DNA from: JAVVEZ01 sp032250895
GTDB lineage: Bacteria; Pseudomonadota; Gammaproteobacteria; Pseudomonadales; Pseudohongiellaceae
Direction: 5' to 3'
Assembly (NCBI GenBank): GCA_032250895.1
Contig: JAVVEZ010000002.1
Span: 23,948-87,947, forward strand
Length of the DNA stretch: 64,000 bases
A program made the translations under genes and the position numbers. The notes beneath the pieces are model-generated. The model was not told the origin of the DNA. It searched no databases and saw only the letters and a list, made by a program, of their open reading frames with translations. Positions 41,028-50,217 of the stretch are shown here, in pieces; position 1 is the first letter of the stretch; each line of letters opens with the position of its first letter.

Positions 41028-41055
41028 GCCCGCGCATTTTTCCATAAGTGCGGGC
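41028..41055 (-). terminator. hairpin between purA and tRNA-Thr
   Basis: GCCCGCGC and GTGCGGGC form a 7-of-8 bp stem with a 12-base A/T-rich loop. No U-run follows on the minus strand, so it may be a weak terminator or a processing site rather than a strong stop. Confidence 0.3.
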
Positions 41056-41072
41056 TGATGTAAAAGGATACC

Positions 41073-42368
41073 TTATTGAAAGGGATGCTTCAGAATGATC
41101 GTGTCCTCGCGGTCGGCGCCGGTGGAGATGATGTCAACCGGGGCCTCTATTTTCTCTTCGATGTAGCGGATGTAGTCGAGAGCCTTGCGCGGAAGGTCTT
41201 CCAGCCTGCGGATACCGGAGGTGGACTCGGACCAGCCGGGCAGTTCCTCGTACACAGGTTCCAGGGTGTCGTAACTGTCGAAATTCATCAGGCAGGAATT
41301 GGAGCTTTCACTGACGCCCTTGTAGCCGACACAGACCTTGACGTTTTCCAGGCCATCCAGAACGTCCAGTTTGGTCAGGCAGATGCCGGAGACACTGTTG
41401 ATGCGTATCGCCAGCTTCAGCGCGGCGGCATCAAACCAGCCGCAGCGGCGGTTGCGTCCGGTGGTGGCGCCGCGTTCCTGGCCGCGGGTGAAGAGGCTGG
41501 TGCCGACCTCATCGAACAGCTCGGTCGGAAAGGGTCCGCTGCCCACCCGGGTGGTATAGGCCTTGGTGATGCCAAGCACATAATCGAGATAGAGCGGGCC
41601 ATAGCCGCTGCCGGTGGCGGTGGCTCCGGCCGTGGTGTTGGACGAGGTGACGAAGGGATAGGTGCCGTGATCGATGTCCAGCAGGGAGCCCTGGGCGCCT
41701 TCGAACAGTATGTTCTGGCCGCGTTTGCGGGCCGTGTGCAGGATTTCGATGGTGTCGGTCACCATGGGTGCAATGCGTTCGCCCATGGCCAGGCTGCTAT
41801 CGAGGGTTTGCTGGTAATCGATCGGGGCCACCTGGTAATAATGTTGCAGTGCAAAATTATGGTATTCCATGACCTCTGCCAGTTTCTCGGCAAAATATCT
41901 GGCGTTGAGGATTTCGCCGACGCGCAGACCGCGACGGGCCACCTTGTCTTCATAGGCGGGACCAATACCCCGGCCGGTGGTGCCGATCTTGTTGTTGCCT
42001 TTCTTGAGCTCGCGGGCCTGATCCAGGGCAATGTGATAGGGCAGGATCAGCGGGCAGGCGGCGCTGATTTTCAGACGTTCGGTGATGGAGAGGCCGGTCC
42101 TGGCTTCCAGGGCGTCGATTTCCTTCAACAGGGCTTCCGGTGACAACACCACGCCATTGCCGATCACGCACAGCACATCGCTGCGCAGAATACCGGAAGG
42201 CAGCAGGTGCAGCACGGTTTTTTCACCAGCGATCACCAGGGTGTGACCGGCATTGTGGCCGCCCTGAAACCGCACCACGGTGGAGGCTTTCTCGGTGAGA
42301 AGATCCACTATCTTGCCCTTTCCCTCGTCACCCCACTGAGTGCCGAGCACAACAACGCTTTTGCCCAT
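41073..42368 (-). CDS. purA: adenylosuccinate synthetase
   Basis: The 431-residue enzyme uses GTP to join IMP and aspartate, the first step from IMP to AMP. The start at ATG 42368 gives MGKSVVVLGTQWGDEGKGKI with the GTP loop and catalytic Asp/His (QWGDEGKGK, GGHNAGHT). Other motifs are GTTGRGIGPAYEDK, EGAQGSLLDIDHGTYPFVTSS, TKAYTTRVGSGPFPTE and CGWFDA. A longer frame to 42461 overlaps hisZ and is not used. It follows hisZ by 35 bases, the usual gene order at the end of this superoperon. Confidence 0.96.
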   Translation of the reverse strand: MGKSVVVLGTQWGDEGKGKIVDLLTEKASTVVRFQGGHNAGHTLVIAGEKTVLHLLPSGILRSDVLCVIGNGVVLSPEALLKEIDALEARTGLSITERLKISAACPLILPYHIALDQARELKKGNNKIGTTGRGIGPAYEDKVARRGLRVGEILNARYFAEKLAEVMEYHNFALQHYYQVAPIDYQQTLDSSLAMGERIAPMVTDTIEILHTARKRGQNILFEGAQGSLLDIDHGTYPFVTSSNTTAGATATGSGYGPLYLDYVLGITKAYTTRVGSGPFPTELFDEVGTSLFTRGQERGATTGRNRRCGWFDAAALKLAIRINSVSGICLTKLDVLDGLENVKVCVGYKGVSESSNSCLMNFDSYDTLEPVYEELPGWSESTSGIRRLEDLPRKALDYIRYIEEKIEAPVDIISTGADREDTIILKHPFQ

Positions 42369-42403
42369 TTCTTTGCCTTGATCCTGCTGAAGAGTATCTG
42401 ATG

Positions 42404-43591
42404 TTAGTTGATTGGCCGAACCTGCCAGCGATTGTTCAGTCGAACGATTTCCTGTGAACATGCCATGTCGCGGGCAGATTCAGTCTGACCTTCGAGAGCC
42501 GTCACGACCACCTGTCCGTCTGCCCGGAGTTGATTGATCAATTGTTGCAATTCGGCATCTGCCAGCGCCGGTGCGAAGATTTTGTCCGCTTCATGAAAAG
42601 CCCGGCTGCCCAGTGCCAGCAGGATTTTGAGATCGGCATCGAAGCCGGTTGCCGGACGTGCGCGGCCAAAGACCTCGCCGATATGATCATAGCGCCCGCC
42701 CTTGGCGATGGCATCGCCGTAGCCGGGAACATAGGTCGCGAAGACCACGCCGGTATGGTACTGATAACCACGCAATTCACTCAAATCATAATACAGGGTC
42801 TGCCTGGGGAAACGCTGCCGGATGCCTCGCGTGATCTCCCGCAGAGACTCGATAGCCGCCAGAATGCCATCCGGTGCCTTGCGGAAAAGACGCTCGGCCT
42901 GGTCCAGAATGTCCTCCCCACCGCTGAGATGGATCAGATTATTGAGCATCTCCAGCAGGTCGCCGTCAGTGTTCTGGTCTTGCAGCAAGGTGGTAATTTC
43001 TTCGCAGGATTTGCGCTGGATGGCATCAAACAGCTTGCGTTCCAATGCGGCATCCAGAGCCGCATGCCGAATCAGGCTGCGGTAGATATGGACATGACCC
43101 AGGGCCAGGTGAATCTTGTCAATACCGGCAACGGCGAGGGTTTCCAGCATCAATGTGATCACTTCGATGTCGCTGGCGGTCCCGGCGTGACCATAGAGTT
43201 CGGCACCGATACGGATGGGGCTGCGCGAACCCAGCAGACTTTGCGGCCGGGTATGCAGCACACTGTCGGCATAGCACAGGCGGGTCGGGGTGGCGCGTTG
43301 CAGACCGTGGGCGTCGATACGGGCTACCTGGGAGGTGATGTCTGCCCGCACCCCCATGCTGCGGCCGGATAACTGGTCAACGATCTTGAAGGTCTGCAAC
43401 TGCAATTCGTTATTGCCCGGTACGATCAGCAGCGAATCCAGAAATTCGATCAGGGGTGTGATCACCAGTTCATAGCCCCAGCACGCATACAGGTCGAGGA
43501 CCTCCCGGCGCAGTTGTTCCAGCCTGCTTGCCTGGGGGGGCAATATTTCATCGACACCATCGGGTAAGAGCCAGCGATCGGCACTTGTCAT
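42404..43591 (-). CDS. hisZ: ATP phosphoribosyltransferase regulatory subunit
   Basis: The 395-residue protein is a histidyl-tRNA synthetase paralogue: RWLLPDGVDEILPPQASRLE, a class II motif 2 region (MGVRADITSQVARIDA, LCYADSVL) and an RGYQYHTGVVFATYVPGYGD patch. It lacks the C-terminal anticodon-binding domain and is found next to purA in many gammaproteobacteria. HisZ joins a short-form HisG to make the first enzyme of histidine synthesis, which predicts a short HisG elsewhere in this genome. Confidence 0.92.
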   Translation of the reverse strand: MTSADRWLLPDGVDEILPPQASRLEQLRREVLDLYACWGYELVITPLIEFLDSLLIVPGNNELQLQTFKIVDQLSGRSMGVRADITSQVARIDAHGLQRATPTRLCYADSVLHTRPQSLLGSRSPIRIGAELYGHAGTASDIEVITLMLETLAVAGIDKIHLALGHVHIYRSLIRHAALDAALERKLFDAIQRKSCEEITTLLQDQNTDGDLLEMLNNLIHLSGGEDILDQAERLFRKAPDGILAAIESLREITRGIRQRFPRQTLYYDLSELRGYQYHTGVVFATYVPGYGDAIAKGGRYDHIGEVFGRARPATGFDADLKILLALGSRAFHEADKIFAPALADAELQQLINQLRADGQVVVTALEGQTESARDMACSQEIVRLNNRWQVRPIN

Positions 43592-43603
43592 GTTCCAGAC
43601 CTT

Positions 43604-43789
43604 TCAGTTAATCAAATACAGCAGGATGATTCCTGCCATCATGCTGGCAAAGCCCAGAATGCGCATGGTTCTGTCATCGATTGCCGCCATCAGCTGCACC
43701 ATTCGCCGCCAGCGGGCCGGCTGCAAAAAGGGCATGATTCCTTCGATCACCAGCATCAGGCTCAAGGCTACCCCAAGATCATGCCACAT
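43604..43789 (-). CDS. DUF2065 small membrane protein
   Basis: The 61-residue product has two hydrophobic helices (ALSLMLVIEGIMPFLQP and MRILGFASMMAGIILLYLI) joined by a basic loop (ARWRRMVQLMAAIDDRTM). This length and pattern, and the place between hflC and hisZ, are those of DUF2065. Function is not established. The gene sits 12 bases before hisZ and 23 bases after hflC. Confidence 0.85.
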   Translation of the reverse strand: MWHDLGVALSLMLVIEGIMPFLQPARWRRMVQLMAAIDDRTMRILGFASMMAGIILLYLIN

Positions 43790-43812
43790 CAGGCGGTCTC
43801 TGAAGAACGTAT

Positions 43813-44685
43813 TTACTTGGCGTCAATGTTGTTCAGATATTTAAAGAAATCACTGTTGGGGCTCACCAACAGAATGTCACTGCTGTCCCTGAAGGTTTCC
43901 CGGTAAGCGTTCAGGCTGCGCGTGAACTCGTAGAACTCGGGATCTTTTTGAAACGCCTGGGCATAGATAGCCGTCGCCTGGGCGTCACCTTCGCCGCGAA
44001 TGGTCTCCGCATCCCGGTAGGCTTCGGCTTCAATGACCGTCCGCTGACGGTCGGCATTGGCCCGGATGCCTTCGGCCAGTTCGCGGCCGGTGGAGCGCAA
44101 TTCCTGGGCTTCTTCATAGCGCTCGGTATTCATGCGCTGGTAGACCGATTCGCTGACCTGATCCGGCAGATCGATTTTTTTGACCCGTACATCGACGACC
44201 TCAATACCCAGTTCAGTATGCATGATCTCATTGAGTTCATCCCGCAGCTCCGTCATCAGCAGGTCCCGCTCGCCGGAGACCACTTCATGCACGCTGCGCC
44301 GGGCAAACTGGTTTCGCAGACCTGTATTGACCCGCTGTGCCAGCAGATTGTTGGCGATATCGATATTGCCGGACGTGGAGGTGTAGAAGTCGGCAACGTT
44401 GGAAATGCGCCATTTGACGTAGGAATCCACATCCAGGTACTGCCGGTCGACGGTCAGATAGCTTTCCGTATTGGCGGCCAGAGTCTGAACCCGGCCATCA
44501 AAGGTCCGCACCACATGTACACCGGGGATTTTACCGTGCAAACCGGGAGGGACATCGAAATTGGTGACCTCGCCAAAGGTCAGCAGCACGGCGCGCTCGG
44601 TCTGTTTCACGACATACAGACAGTTATAGGCAATGATCACCACCAGGGCGAGCAGGGCGAGGGTATACAAGCTGGAGTTTTTCAT
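43813..44685 (-). CDS. hflC: FtsH protease modulator HflC
   Basis: The 290-residue protein has one N-terminal membrane anchor (LYTLALLALVVIIAYNCLYVV) and an SPFH/band-7 domain facing the periplasm (VDRQYLDVDSYVKWRIS, VKKIDLPDQVSESVYQRM, RGEGDAQATAIYAQAFQKD). With HflK it forms the cage around FtsH that tunes membrane-protein degradation. Its ATG overlaps the hflK stop (TGATG). Confidence 0.95.
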   Translation of the reverse strand: MKNSSLYTLALLALVVIIAYNCLYVVKQTERAVLLTFGEVTNFDVPPGLHGKIPGVHVVRTFDGRVQTLAANTESYLTVDRQYLDVDSYVKWRISNVADFYTSTSGNIDIANNLLAQRVNTGLRNQFARRSVHEVVSGERDLLMTELRDELNEIMHTELGIEVVDVRVKKIDLPDQVSESVYQRMNTERYEEAQELRSTGRELAEGIRANADRQRTVIEAEAYRDAETIRGEGDAQATAIYAQAFQKDPEFYEFTRSLNAYRETFRDSSDILLVSPNSDFFKYLNNIDAK

Positions 44686-45869
44686 CAGCGGCCGGCTCCT
44701 CTGGTCGTCGTCGTGGGTCTTGACTGAATGTCCCGGATCACCTGATTGCTCAGATTACGGATATCCTGATTGTTGAGGCCCTCGATGCGACCGCTGACAT
44801 CGGGCGCGGGCCGTCGTTCCATGAGTTTGTCCAGCGGCAGGTACATCATGTTGTTGCTTCCTTCGACATCGATCATCACTTTGGAGCTGCTGCTCATGAC
44901 GGACTGCAGGGTATCCAGATACAGCCGTTGCCGGGTGACCTCGGGAGACTTCCGGTATTCCGTCAGCAAGCTCTCAAATCTGGCCGCCTCGCCCTGTGCC
45001 TGGGCAATGACCTGCTCCTTGTAGGCGTTGGCTTCCTGAATCTGGCGCAGGGCAGCACCACGTGCTTCCGGTACTATCTGGCTGGCATAGGCCCTGGCTT
45101 CGTTCTGCAGGGAACGGTTATCCTCATCGGCCTTGATCACATCATCAAAGGCAGCCCTGACTTGTTCAGGAGGTTGTGAGCGGTTGACATTGACCTGGCT
45201 GATGGTGATGCCGGTGCCATAGTTATCGAGATAACTTTGCAATCTGTCTCTGACCTCCTGTGCGATCTGGGCCCGGCTGACGGTAAGCACATTGGTCATC
45301 ACCGAGCTGCCCACCACATGCCGCAATGCAGATTCTGCGGCCTGTTCCAGGCTGGATTCCGGGTCTCTTACTTCAAGAAAGAATTTGCGGGGATCGGTAA
45401 TGACATACTGCACAGACATGGTGACATCCACGATATTGTCATCCTCCGTCAGCATGGTATTGCTGAAACTTTTGTCATAAACCCGGGTGACATTGATCTT
45501 GTTGACTTCGTCGACCAGCGGCGGATTCCAGTGCAGGCCGGGGGGCACCAGCTCATCCAGGGCCCTGCCGAAACGCAGCACTACGCCGCGTTCCTGTTCG
45601 TCAACGGTATAAAATCCGCTGGCGGCCCAGATGATGGCGGCAATGACCAGGACACCAATGATCAGTCCGCCGGACAGCCCATCGCCGCCTGACGCGGAGC
45701 CGGAGCCATCGCGATTCCCCTTGCTGCCACCAAAACCCTTGCTGAATTTTTTCAGCAGGGAACCCAGCAGTTCATCGATATCCGGGGGGCCCTGATTTTT
45801 GCTGCCCCGCGAATTGTTGCCCCAGGCATCATTCTTGCGGTCGTCATTATCGGGTTCGTTCCAAGCCAT
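44685..45869 (-). CDS. hflK: FtsH protease activity modulator HflK
   Basis: The 394-residue protein has a Gly/Asn-rich cytoplasmic N-terminus (MAWNEPDNDDRKNDAWGNNS), a membrane helix at about 72-90 and an SPFH domain (GVVLRFGRALDELVPPGLHW, EVRDPESSLEQAAESALRHV, VIAQAQGEAARFESLLTEY). The C-terminus is proline/threonine-rich. It forms the HflKC complex with the next gene product. Confidence 0.95.
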   Translation of the reverse strand: MAWNEPDNDDRKNDAWGNNSRGSKNQGPPDIDELLGSLLKKFSKGFGGSKGNRDGSGSASGGDGLSGGLIIGVLVIAAIIWAASGFYTVDEQERGVVLRFGRALDELVPPGLHWNPPLVDEVNKINVTRVYDKSFSNTMLTEDDNIVDVTMSVQYVITDPRKFFLEVRDPESSLEQAAESALRHVVGSSVMTNVLTVSRAQIAQEVRDRLQSYLDNYGTGITISQVNVNRSQPPEQVRAAFDDVIKADEDNRSLQNEARAYASQIVPEARGAALRQIQEANAYKEQVIAQAQGEAARFESLLTEYRKSPEVTRQRLYLDTLQSVMSSSSKVMIDVEGSNNMMYLPLDKLMERRPAPDVSGRIEGLNNQDIRNLSNQVIRDIQSRPTTTTRGAGR

Positions 45870-45976
45870 CGGCTGCTCCGGGATCCTTTTGTATTCAGAA
45901 AAAACTCAGGTCGCAGGCTGTCAATCTGCACAGGGCGGGATTTTAACGAAAAACGGCAGGCATTAACACCGGTTTG

Positions 45977-47308
45977 TCATATCGGCAGCGGTGGCGCCGT
46001 GCTGTCGCATGAGGAGATCAGGGCCGGCAACAGAGGCAGCGGGTCGATGCCTTCCGCGCGCAGCAGACGGATGAATTCGTCTCTGGGCAGGCGCAGGCTG
46101 AGTTCCACCTTGCCCTCGTCGTCAACGGATTCGGCCTGAACCGCGCCCTGCCTGTAGAGGCGGGCGCGCAGTCGGCCCTGCTGCGGCAGGATCTGCAATT
46201 GCGGTTCGATGACATCATTCCCCAGCAATTCACTGATGGCCTGCAACAGATCGCCAAGGCCTGCCCCAGTGGCTGCCGATACCCAGACCCGCAAGGGTTT
46301 GCCCTGATCGTCCCGTTCCATGCCGGTGGGGTGGCTGTCCAGCAGGTCCACCTTGTTGTAGACCAGCAGGGTGGGAATGTCGATGGCGCCGATTTCCTTC
46401 AGCACCGTATCGACCTGTTCCTTGAACATATCGCGGTTTTCGTCGTGACAGTCGATGACATGGAGGAGCAGGGAGGCCTCCACGGTTTCTTCCAGTGTGG
46501 CGTGAAAGGCATCGACCAATTGATGGGGAAGTTTGCGGATGAAGCCCACGGTGTCCGCCACGATGGCTGTGCCGTAGTCGGGAATCTGGATTTTTCTGAG
46601 GGTGGAATCCAGCGTGGCGAACAGTTGGTTCGCCACATAGATATCTGAATGGCTGAGGCGGTTGAACAGAGAAGATTTGCCGGCATTGGTATAGCCCACC
46701 AGGGAAATGGTCGGGATTTCGGCTCGCTTGCGGGCACGCCGCCCCTGGTTGCGCTGACTTCTGACCTTGGCAAGGCCTTTGTTGATGGCCTTGATTCTGA
46801 CACCGATCAGACGCTGGTCGATTTCCAGCTGGGTTTCACCGGCGCCGCGCAGGCCGATACCGCCTTTCTGCCGGTCCAGATGGGTCCAGCCCCGGACCAG
46901 GCGGGTCACTGAATGCCTGAGCTGGGCGAGCTCGACCTGAAGTTTGCCCTCGTGGCTGCGGGCACGCTGAGCAAAAATATCCAGGATCAGACCGGTACGG
47001 TCCAGAACGCGGCAGGACAGTTCTTTTTCCAGGTTGCGCTCCTGGCTGGGTGTCAGGGTGTGGTCAAACAGAACGATCTCGGCCTGATGCAGCAATACGG
47101 CCTGTCTGATCTCCTCCAGTTTGCCGCTGCCGACAAAAAGCCGGGCAGAAACCTTCTTGAGATTTCCGATGATGAATGCGGCAGGGCTGGCGCCTGCTGA
47201 CAGGGCCAGTTCCTCGAATTCTCTGGGATCACTATCTTCCCCGGCGGACTCGACATTCATGTGAACCAGAATGGCGACATCGCCACTTGCGGGGCGTTCA
47301 AAAAACAA
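45977..47308 (-). CDS. hflX: ribosome-associated GTPase HflX
   Basis: The 443-residue GTPase has the HflX N-domain (VLFDHTLTPSQERNLEKEL, RTGLILDIFAQRARSHEGK, RGWTHLDRQKGGIGLRGAG) and a G domain (SLVGYTNAGKSSLFN, ATLDSTLRKI, ADTVGFIRKLPH, NKVDLLD). It starts at TTG 47308: this matches the usual N-terminus (MFFERPASGDVAILVHM) and has GAGGT 4-5 bases upstream. HflX splits stalled or hibernating ribosomes after stress. It follows hfq closely. Confidence 0.94.
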   Translation of the reverse strand: MFFERPASGDVAILVHMNVESAGEDSDPREFEELALSAGASPAAFIIGNLKKVSARLFVGSGKLEEIRQAVLLHQAEIVLFDHTLTPSQERNLEKELSCRVLDRTGLILDIFAQRARSHEGKLQVELAQLRHSVTRLVRGWTHLDRQKGGIGLRGAGETQLEIDQRLIGVRIKAINKGLAKVRSQRNQGRRARKRAEIPTISLVGYTNAGKSSLFNRLSHSDIYVANQLFATLDSTLRKIQIPDYGTAIVADTVGFIRKLPHQLVDAFHATLEETVEASLLLHVIDCHDENRDMFKEQVDTVLKEIGAIDIPTLLVYNKVDLLDSHPTGMERDDQGKPLRVWVSAATGAGLGDLLQAISELLGNDVIEPQLQILPQQGRLRARLYRQGAVQAESVDDEGKVELSLRLPRDEFIRLLRAEGIDPLPLLPALISSCDSTAPPLPI

Positions 47309-47358
47309 TGAGACCTCAACTTGTGAAAATGCCCGGGGCGGGTGGCTTGGGGTTTCCC

Positions 47359-47643
47359 CTAAACGGCATTGCCCGGGGAATCATCCTCATCTTCGATTTC
47401 TTCGTCCACACTATCGGCCTGGTTCAGCAAGGGAACCCTGATCTGGCGGTTTGGCACCACGGTGGAAATAGCATGTTTATAGACCATCTGATTGACGGTG
47501 TTTCTCAAGACAATGACAAACTGGTCAAAAGATTCGATCTGTCCCTGAAGTTTGATCCCGCTGACCAGATAGATGGCAACAGGAACTTTCTCTTTACGCA
47601 AAACATTCAGGAAAGGGTCTTGTAAAGAGTGCCCTTTTGACAT
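47359..47643 (-). CDS. hfq: RNA chaperone Hfq
   Basis: The 94-residue protein starts MSKGHSLQDPFLNVLRKEKV and carries the Sm1/Sm2 motifs with Gln8, Asp9 and YKHAIST (Tyr55-His57) for U-rich RNA binding. The C-terminal tail is acidic (DSVDEEIEDEDDS). AGGAG lies 8 bases before ATG 47643; a longer frame to 47697 would overlap the miaA-side spacer and is not used. It pairs small RNAs with mRNAs. Confidence 0.96.
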   Translation of the reverse strand: MSKGHSLQDPFLNVLRKEKVPVAIYLVSGIKLQGQIESFDQFVIVLRNTVNQMVYKHAISTVVPNRQIRVPLLNQADSVDEEIEDEDDSPGNAV

Positions 47644-47760
47644 AGTTATTCTCCTGCAATATAAAAATGATAATAGATGATTGAAACGCCTCTTCACAGA
47701 AAATCCAATTCTGTGATGCTGCCCATTATAGGGGCTTACCCCATACGGGCACCAGTCCAG

Positions 47761-48711
47761 TTAGAGCTTCCAGGTGTCGATAAGTTTCACACATTTGCGA
47801 TAAAGTTCCGGATCCAGGGCATCGAGGCTGTCCAGATCCGGCCAGCTGCGCAGCCAGGTCAGTTGTCTTTTGGCCAGTTGCCGGGTGGCCGCCAGGACTT
47901 TCGCCACCATGGTGTCGTAATCATAAAGGCCGTCCAGATAGTCCCAGATCTGGCGGTACCCTACGCTGCGCAGAGCCGGCAGGGCCGGATGCAGGGACGT
48001 CCTGGCCTTCAGGACCCGGACTTCCTCCACGAAACCCTGCTTGAGCATCTGTCGGAAACGTTGCTCGATCAGGCCATGCAGCACATGGCGGTCACTGGGC
48101 AGAAGGGCCAGGTAGCGCATCGCACAGGGCAGCGGCTGGGCTGCCGTTCCGCTGTTTCTGAAGGATGTCATGGTCTGGCCGGTGATGTCGTAAACCTCGA
48201 GTGCCCGTTGCAGGCGCTGGGGATCATTGACGTGAATACGGTCGGCGGATTCGGGGTCCACTGCGCGCAGGCGTTCATGCACTGCACGCCAGCCCTGTTC
48301 TTCTGCCAGCGCCACAATTCGCTGACGCACGGCGGCGTCGGCGCTTGGCATCTGGTCGAGACCATCCCTCAGAGCCTTGAAGTACAGCATGGTGCCGCCA
48401 ACCAGCAAGGGGATTTTTCCGGCCCGGCTTATCCCGGTCATCGCAGCCAGCGCATCCTGTCTGAATTCGGCAGCCGAATAAGCCTCAGCAGGGTCACGCA
48501 GGTCAATCAGGTGGTGTGGGACCTGTGCCAGCGTGGCCTTATCCGGCTTGCCTGAGCCGATGTCCAGGCCACGATAGACCAGCGCCGAATCCACGCTGAT
48601 CAGTTCCACGGGATAATGACGCGCCAGTTCGAGGGCCAGGCGGGTTTTGCCCGAAGCGGTGGGACCCATCAGGCAGATGGCTGGCGGGAGTGTGCTCGAT
48701 GACTGTTGCAA
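47761..48711 (-). CDS. miaA: tRNA dimethylallyltransferase
   Basis: The 316-residue enzyme adds the dimethylallyl group to A37 of tRNAs reading U-starting codons. Motifs: P-loop GPTASGKTRLALELA, SVDSALVYRGLDIGSGKPD, PHHLIDLRDPAEAYSA and LVGGTMLYFKAL. It starts at TTG 48711 with AAGGT just upstream. It is followed by hfq, as in most gammaproteobacteria, but is separated from mutL by an inverted murI. Confidence 0.95.
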   Translation of the reverse strand: MQQSSSTLPPAICLMGPTASGKTRLALELARHYPVELISVDSALVYRGLDIGSGKPDKATLAQVPHHLIDLRDPAEAYSAAEFRQDALAAMTGISRAGKIPLLVGGTMLYFKALRDGLDQMPSADAAVRQRIVALAEEQGWRAVHERLRAVDPESADRIHVNDPQRLQRALEVYDITGQTMTSFRNSGTAAQPLPCAMRYLALLPSDRHVLHGLIEQRFRQMLKQGFVEEVRVLKARTSLHPALPALRSVGYRQIWDYLDGLYDYDTMVAKVLAATRQLAKRQLTWLRSWPDLDSLDALDPELYRKCVKLIDTWKL

Positions 48712-49132
48712 GAGACCTTGGGCCTTGGAAAAACAGAGCTGGAATTATGACCTACTCGGATATCAGAATATATCGTGACAATCACGCTACGTCATCCTCG
48801 CGAAAGCGCACAGCTGTCCGGAATAATTCCGGTCATCATGCGCAGGTCTCTTCCAGGAAAACGTTTTTTGATGCGGGCTGGGACTCCAGCGCAAGGCCAC
48901 ACTCGGGGGAGCTCCGCTCGCTCGCTGCGCTCCTCGCCGGACTCCCCCGGGCGCGTCCCGGCAAGCATTGGTGTGCACGGCAGAAATACCTGTCTTGCCC
49001 ATAAGCCTTTTGACGATGGCGCAATAATTCTGGCTGTTGGTCTTGCCTGCGAATTATACTGCCGTGTGCATGTTCATGGGTCAGCCCCCGGTCGCAGCGG
49101 GGAGGGCAGGAGGTATTCTTGGCAGGCGACGC
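48712..49132. other. intergenic region upstream of murI and miaA with repeat elements
   Basis: These 421 bases separate divergent miaA and murI. They hold a partial dispersed repeat (48791-48808), a GCTGTCCGGAATAAT element (48814-48828) and a GC-rich palindrome-like block (48898-48944, GGGGGAGCTCCG...ACTCCCCC). Frames that cross it have repeat-derived low-complexity sequence and are not called. Confidence 0.5.
48814..48955 (+). repeat. left copy of the repeat pair flanking murI
   Basis: GCTGTCCGGAATAAT is followed about 85 bases later by GCTCCGCTCGCTCGC and GCTCCTCGCCGG inside a block whose ends (GGGGGAG, CTCCCCC) can pair. The same two parts in the same order recur after murI at about 49979-50103. 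Confidence 0.5.
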
Positions 49133-49948
49133 ATGTCCAATCTGAATCCAATAGGGGTGTTTGACTCCGGTGTCGGCGGTCTGTCGATCCTGGCTAAAAT
49201 CCGGGAGCTCCTGCCCCGGGAAAATCTTGTGTATGTGGCGGATTCCGCCCATGCCCCCTATGGCGCCAGGACCGACAGCTATATTCAACAGCGCTGCGAG
49301 CACATCATGACCTTTTTTCGCACCGAGCAGGTCAAGGCCGTGGTGCTGGCCTGCAATACCGCCACCGCGGCGGCGGTGACCCGGCTCCGGCAGGATCATC
49401 ACCTGCCCATCATCGGGATGGAACCGGCGCTCAAACCCGCCGCCCGGCAAAGTCGCGCAGGTGTGGTTGGGGTGCTGGCCACGGCCGGCACCATTGGCAG
49501 CGACCGGTTTTTTCATCTCCAGAGTCAGTTTGCCAGCGAGGTGGAAATCATCACGCAGCCCTGTCCCGGGCTGGTGGAGCATATTGAACAGCTGGTTCCG
49601 GACCGGCGGGCGCTGCGCGCCTTGCTGGTGGAATATATTGAGCCTCTGCTGGCCAGGGGTGCCGATACCTTGGTCCTGGGCTGCACCCACTACTCCCTGA
49701 TTACCGGTCTGATTGCGGAAATTGCCGGCAGCCAGGTGCAGATCATGGATACCGGTTTTGCGGTAGCCAGGGAGCTGCAACGCAGGCTGGCAGAGCAGGG
49801 GTCCTTGCAGGAAGGGCTGGAGACCGGGCAAATCCGCTTTTATTCCAGCGGCTCACCGGCGCAGCAGCAGGCGCTGATGTCACATTACTGGGGGCGGGAG
49901 GTGAAGGTGGCCTTATTGCCGGATACCCGGCCCGTCAGCGCAGCGTAG
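49133..49948 (+). CDS. murI: glutamate racemase
   Basis: The 271-residue enzyme makes D-glutamate for peptidoglycan. Catalytic cysteines are in LACNTATAAAV and LGCTHYSLI, and substrate motifs GVFDSGVGGLSIL and YVADSAHAPYG are intact. I start at ATG 49133 because it gives the usual N-terminus; an upstream extension to 49037 has no family match. It runs against the direction of the surrounding superoperon and splits mutL from miaA, which are normally adjacent. Related repeats flank it. Confidence 0.93.
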   Translation: MSNLNPIGVFDSGVGGLSILAKIRELLPRENLVYVADSAHAPYGARTDSYIQQRCEHIMTFFRTEQVKAVVLACNTATAAAVTRLRQDHHLPIIGMEPALKPAARQSRAGVVGVLATAGTIGSDRFFHLQSQFASEVEIITQPCPGLVEHIEQLVPDRRALRALLVEYIEPLLARGADTLVLGCTHYSLITGLIAEIAGSQVQIMDTGFAVARELQRRLAEQGSLQEGLETGQIRFYSSGSPAQQQALMSHYWGREVKVALLPDTRPVSAA

Positions 49949-49978
49949 GTCGTCAGGTCCTGAAACTCAGACTCGCGG

Positions 49979-50103
49979 CTGTCTGGAATAATCCTCCTGC
50001 CCCACCTCGATGGTCGACGGAGACAGGGAGGAAAAACCCGAATCGTAAGCACTGGGCAGGGCAGCACCGTGGTGGCTCCGCTCGCTCGCGCTCCTCGCCG
50101 GCC
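49979..50103 (+). repeat. right copy of the repeat pair flanking murI
   Basis: GCTGTCTGGAATAAT (49979-49993) is followed by GCTCCGCTCGCTCGCGCTCC and TCGCCGG near 50076-50102, in the same order and spacing class as the left copy. The middle parts have diverged. Confidence 0.45.
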
Positions 50104-50140
50104 CACCCCGCCACTGTCGACAGTATCCTTATCAGACCCG

Positions 50141-50161
50141 ACAGAAAAAACGCTTTTCTGT
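50141..50161 (+). terminator. A/T-rich hairpin downstream of murI
   Basis: ACAGAAAA and TTTTCTGT form a perfect 8-bp stem around AACGC. It lies about 190 bases after murI and 57 bases from the mutL stop, so it may end transcripts from either side; the stem is weak in GC. Confidence 0.35.
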
Positions 50162-50217
50162 AAGGGACCTGCGTGGGATGGCAGTCTGGGCCGGCATAAA
50201 GAAACAGGCTGTTGGGA

